Assembly (NCBI GenBank): GCA_905221605.1
Contig: CAJNDS010000335.1
Span: 902,079-966,078, forward strand
Source: Symbiodinium natans
Taxonomy: Eukaryota; Sar; Dinophyceae; Suessiales; Symbiodiniaceae
Length of the DNA stretch: 64,000 bases
Direction of reading: 5' to 3'
Position numbers and translations under genes: made by a program. Position 1 is the stretch's first letter. The number at the start of each line of letters is the position of its first letter. Of the stretch, positions 58,061 through 64,000 are shown piece after piece. The notes under the pieces were generated by a model that saw only the letters and a list, made by a program, of their open reading frames with translations, had not been told where the DNA came from and made no database searches.

Positions 58061-58250
58061 CTAAACCCTAAACCCTAAACCCCTAAGCCCTAAACCCTAA
58101 ACCATGTTCACGAAGAGCAATGGAATGCATCTTGGACTGAACCCTAAACCCTAAACCCTAAACCCCTAAGCCCTAAACCCTAAACCCTAAACCCTAAACC
58201 CTAAACCCTAAACCCTAAACCCTAAGCCCTAACCCTAAACCCTAAACCAC
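58060..58250. repeat. CCCTAAA array with a small unique interruption
   Basis: Heptamers on both sides of a 38-base piece (ATGTTCACGAAGAGC and onward), the latter probably non-coding. Confidence 0.94.
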
Positions 58251-58268
58251 GTCCTGTGCCTGCTCACG

Positions 58269-60921
58269 ATGACGTCCGTCGGGTCCTTTTCTGATGAGTG
58301 GCACAAGATCGATGCACTTGGCACGCGGCCTGTGAGTAGTCACATGGTTTCTGAGTATGGTCCCTTACCTTTGAGGGTTCTAAGGTATGGGCCTTTTGGG
58401 TTTAGTGAAAAAAAAAAACGCTCCAAAATTAAGGGCCCATGTTGAGGCCCATGCAACCACCAAAGAAGCCAACCCTGAACCCTGAAACCCTGAAACCCTG
58501 AAACCCTGAAACCCTGAAACCCTGAAACCCTGAAACCCTGAAACCCTGAAACCCTGAAACCCTGAAACCCTGAAACCCTGAAACCCTAAACCCTAAACCC
58601 TACACCCTAAACCCTAAACCCCAATCCCCAAACTCTAAACCCTGATTCCTGAACCCCAAACCCTAAACCCCAAACCCTAAACCCTAAACCCTAAACCCTG
58701 AACCCTAAACCCCAAACCCCTAAACCCTAAACCCTAAACCCTAAACCCTGAACCCTAAACCCTGAACCCTAAACCCCAAACCCTAAACCCTAAACACCCT
58801 ACATCGTGTTGAGGTGACAAAGTCTCCCTCTCCGGCGCTTCCGGGCCAGCCGAGCACGGTGAGATTCTCGGTCGAGGGTATAGGAGCTTCGTGCTTGATC
58901 CTAAACCCTTGACCCTAAACCCTAGACCCTAAACCCTAAACCCCAAGCCCTAAACACTGAACCCGAAGCCCATACTCCAATTAGGATTTCGGTTTCGGGT
59001 ATGGGCCAGTGGCCAAGCCCTAAACCCTAAACTGCTGCCTTTTTCGTGCCATAGCAGTATCATGGAATCTCCCCCCCCCCCCCCCCCCCCCCCCTCCCCC
59101 ACCCGCCACCCCCCTGGTGTAGGGTTAAACCCTAAACCCCAAACCCGAAAGTTTAGGGTTGCATGTGGACTGCTGGGTGGATAGGATGGCCTAAACCCTA
59201 AACCCTGAACCCCAAACCCCAAACCCTAAACCCGAAACCCTAAACCCTAAACCCTAAACCCCAAACCCCAACCCCAAACCCCAAACCCTAAACCCTATTG
59301 ACCAGAGGTTTACAGTTTCGGGCGTAGGGTTTCGGGTGTAGGGATGAGAAGGCGCAGTCCAGCCAAAGCTCCTCAGATCCGCCAGAGCTCCTCGGACGGT
59401 GGGGGTTTAGGTTTCAGGGTTTGGGGTTTGGGGTTTGGGGTTTGGGGTTTAGGGTTTAGGGTTTAGGGTTTAGGGTTTAGGGTTTAGGGTTTAGGGACGG
59501 TGAGGGCAGTTGAGGCGCTTCGGTGGAGGTGCGTTCGTAGTGTTTCGAGCCTAGGGCTTAGGCTTTGAGGAGTTAGTGTTAGGATGGGTTTAAGGTTTAG
59601 GGTTTAGGGCTTTGGGATTAGTGTTAGGGCTTAGGGTTTAGGGTTCAGGGTTTTGGGGTTAGTGTTAGGGTTTAGGGTGATTTCGGTTTTTTGTTGGACT
59701 TTCGGCAAAGCTGGGGTTCTGAGACGCGGAAGCTGTAGCAAAGCTTTTCATTTAGAACCTGTTTAGTGGTTCGGGGCAAGGTTTAGGGCTCAAGGAAGTT
59801 GAGGGTGTAGGGTTTCGGGAAGGGCTAAGTTATAGGGTTCTTAAGGGCGGGGGATTCAAGGGGGGTATTATCCCATAATAATACTCCGCACTACTCCGCA
59901 AGGCTCCCTAAGCTTCCCTAGGTACCTGGCCCCCATGAACCCCCCCTCCCTTAAGAATTCCCTAACTTAGGAATCTGTCGGGATGCTAAGGGTTGAGAGG
60001 TCTTAGGGGTAACGAGTTGGTAGAGGCTTGCTTGAGGCGTTGGGTTCGAAGTCCCCATGTTTCCTGTTTGTTAGGGGCAAGGTCCCTTTCTCAACCTCAT
60101 TGAGCAAAAAGGGAACCCAAAACCCAAAACCCAAAACCCAAAAACCTAACAACCCTAAACCCTGAACCCTGAACCCTAAACCTCAAACCCTAAACCCTAA
60201 ACCCTGATAAGAAGCAAAGCACCTTTTTTTTGGTAGGTTGCTGGGGGTCCTCGACCTTCAACTCCTCAGCTTCTTTTCCCCCCAAACAACCCAACGCCCT
60301 AAAGCCCCGAACCCTAAGACCCCAGTCCTGGCCTCTAAGCCGACAACCCCAAGACGCCAAGACCCCAAGACCCGAAGACCCGAAGACCTCAAGACCCCAA
60401 GACCCCAGGACCCCAAGACCCGCAGACCCCAAGATTTCAAGACCTCAAGACCCCAAGTGCTGCGCGTTCCTAAACCCGAAACTGAGGCCCTAAACCCTAA
60501 ACCCTAAACCCTAAACCCTAAACCCTAAACCCTAAACCCTAAACCCTAAACCCTAAACCCTAAACCCTAAACCCTAAACCCTAAACCCTAAACCCTAAAC
60601 CCTAAACCCTAAACCCTAAACCCTAAACCCTAAAACCCTAAAACCCTAAAACCCTAAACCCTAAACCCTAAACCCTAAACCCTAAACCCCTAAACCCTAA
60701 GCCCTAAACCCCAAGCCCGGATACTTCCAGACTCTGGAAGAGCGCATGCGTCGGCCACAGCACCAAGGAAGACGCCAAGGCGGAATCCAAGACAGCTGCA
60801 AAGGCACTGAAGAAGGAAGTTCGCCGTCAGCAGAACCTCGAGAGCTGTGGCACAGGCGGCTGCTTGGGTTTGAGAGTGGTTGTTTGTCACAGGAGCAAGT
60901 GCCATGCAAAACCGCGCTTGA
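58269..60921 (+). CDS. Candidate gene: 5' exon with ATG and three or more downstream exons
   Basis: 58269-58331 starts with ATG, contains MTSVGSFSDEWHKIDALG and ends before GTGAGT. 58814-58858 follows TTGAG, reads VTKSPSPALPGQPST and ends before GTGAGA. 59349-59398 follows GATGAG, reads KAQSSQSSSDPPELLG and ends before GTGGGG. 60761 onward follows GCCACAG and reads TKEDAKAESKTAAKALKKEV and RRQQNLESCGTGGCL. All three junctions keep phase. The last exon either reads on to about 60950 or uses GTTTGA and a very short 25-base gap to reach TGA at 60919. Introns contain MITE D, CCCTGAAA octamers, a C-run and CCCTAAA. Low-complexity, charged, helical; product unknown. Confidence 0.48.
58334..58466. 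mobile_element. MITE family D, diverged copy
   Basis: TAGTCACATGGTTTCTGAG, then GTATGGTCCCTTACC and GGGTTCTAAGGTATGGGCC; right arm GGCCCATGCAACCACC. It lies three bases after the first donor of the candidate gene. Confidence 0.65.
58470..58800. repeat. CCCTGAAA octamer array then CCCTAAA array
   Basis: About thirteen CCCTGAAA copies (58474-58585), then mixed CCCTAAA, CCCCAAA and CCCTGAA. Confidence 0.95.
58890..59300. repeat. CCCTAAA-type tracts, C-run and unique spacer
   Basis: C(22) at 59071-59092. Intronic position in the candidate gene. Confidence 0.85.
59400..59497. repeat. TTTGGGG/TTTAGGG array
   Basis: Begins right after the GTGGGG donor. Confidence 0.95.
59498..60350. other. Long intron-like stretch, no exon seen
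   Basis: Diverged TTTAGGG units to about 59700, then unique sequence with an AAGGGGGG/CCCCCCTCCCTT imperfect inversion (59857-59952) and AACCCAAA repeats near 60115-60150. Confidence 0.55.
60345..60455. repeat. GACCCCAA octamer array
   Basis: About a dozen units alternating GACCCCAA, GACCCGAA and GACCTCAA. All six frames look open in places because of the repeat; not coding. Confidence 0.9.
60486..60715. repeat. Long CCCTAAA array
   Basis: About thirty heptamers with a short AACCCTAAA octamer block near 60630-60655. Confidence 0.97.
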
Positions 60922-60984
60922 AGCACCCCACCCGCCCAAGACCAAAAGATCCCAAGTCCCCAGGACTCATAAAGCCCTAAACCC

Positions 60985-61265
60985 CCCAACCCCTCAACCC
61001 GTCAACCCCTCAACCCCTCAACCCCTCAACCCGTCAACCCCTCAACCCCTCGACCCCTCAACCCCTCAACCGCTCAATCCCTAGACCCCTAAACCCCTCA
61101 ACCCCTCAACCCCTAAACCCCTCAACCCCTAATCCGCTAAACCCCTCAACCCCTCAACCCCTAACTCCTAAACCCTCATAAACCCTAAGCCTTGAACCCT
61201 AACCCTAAACCCTAAACCCTAAACCCCAAACCCTAAACCCTAAACCCTAAACCCTGAACCCTGAA
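60985..61265. repeat. CCCCTCAA octamer array then CCCTAAA
   Basis: About twenty CCCCTCAA or CCCCTAAA units (60985-61170), then heptamers to 61265. Confidence 0.95.
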
Positions 61266-61269
61266 CCCA

Positions 61270-61341
61270 TTGAATCTGAGGCTGCCAGCGCGGCGGCCCC
61301 TGCCCCGATGTCTTTAGCAGCAGGATTTTTTTTGGGCGTTT
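61270..61341 (+). CDS. Possible terminal exon
   Basis: The frame reads IESEAASAAAPAPMSLAAGF and ends at a TAG formed by the first TTTAGGG unit. CCCTAAA upstream and TTTAGGG downstream. It may equally be an internal exon from TCTGAG. Confidence 0.35.
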
Positions 61342-61676
61342 AGGGTTTAGGGTTTAGGGTTTAGGGTTTAGGGTTTAGGGTTTAGGGTTCAGCCTTTAGG
61401 GTTTAGGGTTTGGGGTTTAGGGTTTGGGGTTTTGGGTTTTGGGGGTTTTGGACAATAATCGCTAGACCCTAAGCCGATCTGCCTATGTATGTTTAGATCT
61501 TAAGGACACATTGTTTTGGGCGTTTGGGGTTCTGGGGGGTTTTGGACAAGGAACGCTAGCTAAGATGAAAAATTTGGGGTCTTTGGGCCGGTTTATAGGC
61601 TAGGGTTTAGATGGTTCGTAGGGATAAGGGTTGTAGTGTTCTCGGGTTTGTCGGGATGAATTATAGGGTTTATAGT
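61338..61676. repeat. TTTAGGG tract and unique sequence
   Basis: Clean heptamers to about 61440. Afterwards TTTTGGGGG pieces and single-copy sequence; GGACAATAATCGCTAG (61451) and GGACAAGGAACGCTAG (61544) are related to each other. Confidence 0.8.
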
Positions 61677-61907
61677 CTAAGGGTAGTTACATGGTCCCTG
61701 AATTAGTATGGGCCCTTAGAAGGATACCCCTTATATACCTCTTCTATCCCTCTTATATACCCTAAACCCTAAACCCTAAACCCTAAACCCTAAACCCTAA
61801 ACCCTAAACCCTAAACCCTAAACCTTAAACCCTAAATAATACAAATCAAGGGCCCGGACATCAGAACCCTTTAAAGGAGGCTAGGGAGCCCATGAAGCTG
61901 CCCTTAG
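61677..61907. mobile_element. MITE family D split by a telomeric tract
   Basis: CTAAGGGTAGTTACATGGTC at the left and CCCATGAAGCTGCCCTTAG at the right are family D ends. The interior switches from TTATATACCC straight into CCCTAAA heptamers (about 61760-61838) and resumes with AATACAAATC and GAACCCTTTAAAGGAGGC. Confidence 0.85.
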
Positions 61908-62265
61908 ATAAATCCTAAACCACAAGCCTTAAACCCAAAACCCCCCACCCCTAAACCCAAGCTAAATCCTAAACCCTAGGTTTAGTGGTTTTTTTTCGGG
62001 TTTTAGTTTGCTTCTCGTGATTTGGGGTTGGGGCTGAGGGTGCAGGAGCTCGGGATTCGGGTTTCGGGCTTATTGGAGCTTAGGGCTTAGGGCCCAGGAT
62101 TTAGTATTTAAGGCTGCGGGCTTCTGATGTTTAGGATGTTGAGGCTTTCGGATGAAGGGTCTAGATCCGACCAGCCCCATACACGTTGTAAAAAAACTGT
62201 ATATCTAAGCCCTTAACCCCAACCCCTAAACCCTAAACCCTCTCTACCATATAAATATATGAATA
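61908..62265. other. Unique sequence; no gene seen
   Basis: Few telomeric units. No splice-bounded frame. Confidence 0.5.
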
Positions 62266-62392
62266 TCTGTACATATGTATATATGTATATATGTATATAT
62301 GTATATATGTATATATGTATATATGTATATATGTATATATGTATATATGTATATATGTATATATGTATATATGTATATATATATATATATAT
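62266..62392. repeat. (ATATGTAT)n microsatellite
   Basis: About thirteen copies of an 8-bp unit ending in a pure TA run. Confidence 0.95.
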
Positions 62393-62398
62393 TCTTAA

Positions 62399-62575
62399 AC
62401 CTTAATTAAGTTTCAGCATTTGGCCGCTTCATTTTTAGAATTTGGCCCCTTTATTTTCAGAATTTAGACGCTTTTTTGCTTTCTCAATGTTCTGGGATTC
62501 TCTGGGTGGGTGGGTGTTATATCAGAGCCGTAAATAAAACTTTACCATAAAACTGCTCGACCCAGAGTGCTGAAC
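62399..62575. repeat. Short tandem repeat and shared tail
   Basis: Three diverged copies of an AGAATTTGGCCCCTTTATTT-type unit (about 62414-62473), then GTTCTGGGATTCTCTGGGTG as near 54496, and an AGTGCTGAACCCC end entering telomeric units. Confidence 0.65.
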
Positions 62576-62945
62576 CCCAAACCCTAAACCCTAAACTCCC
62601 AAACGCCAAACCCTAAACCCTAAACCCTACACTCCCAAGCCCAAAGCCTTAAACCCCAAACCCTAAACCCTAAACCTTAAACTCCCAAGCCCTAAACCCT
62701 AAACCCTAAACCCTCAACCCCAAAACCTGAAACCTAAACCCTAAACTCCCAAGCGCTAAGCCCCAAACCTTTAGGGCCTAAAACCCCCAAGCCCTAAACC
62801 CTGAACGCTCAACCCCAAACCCCAAACCCTAAACCCTAAAACTCCCAAGCCCTAAGCCCTAAACCCCCAACCCTAAACCCCAAACCCTAAACCCTAAACC
62901 CCTAAACCCTAAAACCCCCAAACCCTAAACCCTAAAATCTAAAAC
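62576..62945. repeat. CCCTAAA tract with ACTCCCAAG interruptions
   Basis: Heptamers interrupted about six times by ACTCCCAA(G/A), giving a higher-order pattern of 45-60 bases. Confidence 0.9.
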
Positions 62946-62964
62946 TCCCGAGCCCCTGAGCCCC

Positions 62965-63047
62965 AGGCCCCGTCCAGATCTGCCGGAGTTGCCGCAGCTC
63001 GAGCTGTCGCAGGCTCTCGGATGCCGCCCCCGAAGACTCCTTTGGGG
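62965..63047 (+). CDS. Weak exon-like island
   Basis: Unique GC-rich piece between CCCTAAA and TTTAGGG. GCCGCAG precedes LELSQALGCRPRRLLW and a GTTTAG donor follows. Other frames are open, so coding is uncertain. Confidence 0.28.
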
Positions 63048-63330
63048 TTTAGGGTTTAGGGTTTTAGGGTTTTAGGGTTTTAGGGTTTTAGGGTTTTAGG
63101 GTTTTAGGGTTTTAGGGTTTTAGGGTTTTAGGGTTTTATGGTTTTAGGGTTTTAGGTTTTTAGGGTTTTAGGGTTTTAGGGTTTTAGGGTTTTAGGGTTT
63201 TAGGGTTTTAGGGTTTTAGGGTTTTAGGGTTTTAGGGTTTTAGGGTTTAGGGTTTAGGGTTTGGGGCTTTAGGGTTTAGGGTGTAGGGTTTAGGGCTTGT
63301 GGCTTTGGGGTTTAGGGTCTGGGGTTTGGG
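63048..63330. repeat. TTTTAGGG octamer array
   Basis: About twenty-three TTTTAGGG octamers (63058-63246) bounded by TTTAGGG heptamers, then TTTGGGG variants. Confidence 0.96.
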
Positions 63331-63430
63331 TTTTGGGGTTTGGGTTTTGGGGTTTGGGCTTACAGGTGTCAGGGTTTCTCTGGTTCTTTAGGCAACCTTC
63401 GATCCTTAGATCCTTGCTTGTTTTGTGGTT

Positions 63431-63453
63431 TGGGGGGGGGGGGGGGGGGGGGG
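63431..63453. repeat. Poly-G tract
   Basis: G(22-23) within a duplicated CTTAGATCCTT/GGTTCTTAGTAAGGTAGC context (63410-63535). Confidence 0.92.
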
Positions 63454-63553
63454 CGGGGTTCTTAGTAAGGTAGCCTTCAAGATCCTTAGATCCTTTTCTT
63501 TTTTTGGTTGGGGGGGTTCTTAGTAAGGTAGCTGAAGGTTAGCTTCTTAGCTG

Positions 63554-63657
63554 GGTTGGGATGTTCCCCCTTATACGAACAGTTCTTCATAGGGATTCTA
63601 AAAGGGGTACTATAATCCCTATTAAGGATTGTTAGTATAAGGGGGAACATCCCAACC
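63554..63657. mobile_element. MITE family A, complete and least diverged
   Basis: GGTTGGGATGTTCCCCCTTA at the left and its complement at the right, ending CATCCCAACC. The arms pair over nearly the full 104 bases. Confidence 0.9.
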
Positions 63658-64000
63658 TAGGTGCTAGGTCGGGTTGGGCTCCTTCTGCCATGAATCTGCT
63701 CTGTTGCAATGGTGGTCAGCCTATGCCTATACACCCGCACATGGCATGAGAATTGGTAAAGCCCATGCAGAGTAGTCAGAACCTACAAAATTTGTTTTGG
63801 CTTCTTCACTTAGGCTTTGGGGCCTTGAAGGCTCAAGTTAGCAGTAGTGTTAGGGGTTCTAGGGTTTAGGAGCTTTGTGGGAGTAGCAAGAAGGCACCCA
63901 CCCTATGAAAACAAAACCCGAAGCCCAAAATGCCCTGCACGCCAACTAGCTTCGTGTTATGACTTCTAGACCCTCAACCTTAAGCCCTAAACCCTAAACC
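63658..64000. other. Unique sequence to the window end; no gene seen
   Basis: Single-copy DNA with a few diverged telomeric units. CCCTAAA resumes at about 63985. Confidence 0.5.

Noticed and set aside
60190-60507. Several overlapping frames on both strands
   Set aside because: They follow the GACCCCAA octamer array (DPKTPRP-type peptide) and have no independent support.
63790-63815. Possible dinoflagellate spliced-leader relic (TTTTGGCT)
   Set aside because: Only eight bases match the leader and the following CAAG is missing.
1-64000. A true chromosome end
   Set aside because: Telomeric tracts occur throughout and in both orientations, with no terminal uninterrupted array. They are interstitial.
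1-64000. CRISPR array or bacterial operon
   Set aside because: Repeats are 7-8 bp telomeric units or eukaryotic minisatellites without spacers of fixed length. No Shine-Dalgarno-preceded gene series.

Overview
The window reads as nuclear DNA of a dinoflagellate, most likely in or near Suessiales/Symbiodiniaceae. This is an inference, not a database match. Four things support it. One gene has a ubiquitin-like N-terminus followed by ankyrin repeats. Another encodes a long array of 22-residue leucine-rich repeats of the FNQSLEGIQLP type. Several putative introns look spliced from GC as well as GT donors. Plant-type telomeric heptamers (TTTAGGG/CCCTAAA) occur everywhere. No rRNA, tRNA, spliced-leader relic, CRISPR array or bacterial-type gene was recognised.

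The dominant content is interstitial telomeric sequence: dozens of tracts on both strands, plus 8-bp derivatives, from the first kilobase to the last. Between them sit GC-rich islands of 40-150 bp that read as exons on the + strand. Each has an AG just upstream, a GT or GC donor just downstream, and an open frame with protein-like composition. The arrays are polarised. In about two dozen cases the island is preceded by CCCTAAA and followed by TTTAGGG, so a putative intron starts with the G-rich strand and ends with its complement. Several runs of neighbouring islands keep reading-frame phase across these introns: 2374-3682, 8529-10817, 18325-19014, 19567-20533, 25339-26292, 54906-55868, 56386-57097 and 58269-60867.

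Three larger conventional loci are present. A minus-strand region (37446-40826) carries zinc-finger and DDE-like pieces of a decayed transposase. A plus-strand LRR gene (42441-44560) has one interrupting stop. A plus-strand Ubl-ankyrin gene (51276-52312) has one probable intron.

The middles of introns are packed with small palindromic elements that resemble MITEs. Family A has TTGGGATGTTCCCCC ends, B has TACTTGGAGGTTCATGG ends, C has GGGAGGATCC ends, D has GGTAGCTACATGG ends and E has GGATCCATGTAC ends; there are also several singletons. A 647-bp element with 30-bp inverted ends lies inside a telomeric tract. Several MITEs are themselves split by telomeric tracts, so telomeric DNA has been inserted after element insertion. 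The general picture is a genome where telomeric repeat addition has colonised introns.

Exon coordinates come from reading splice signals and frame by eye. They need transcript support, and assembly error in such repetitive DNA cannot be excluded.
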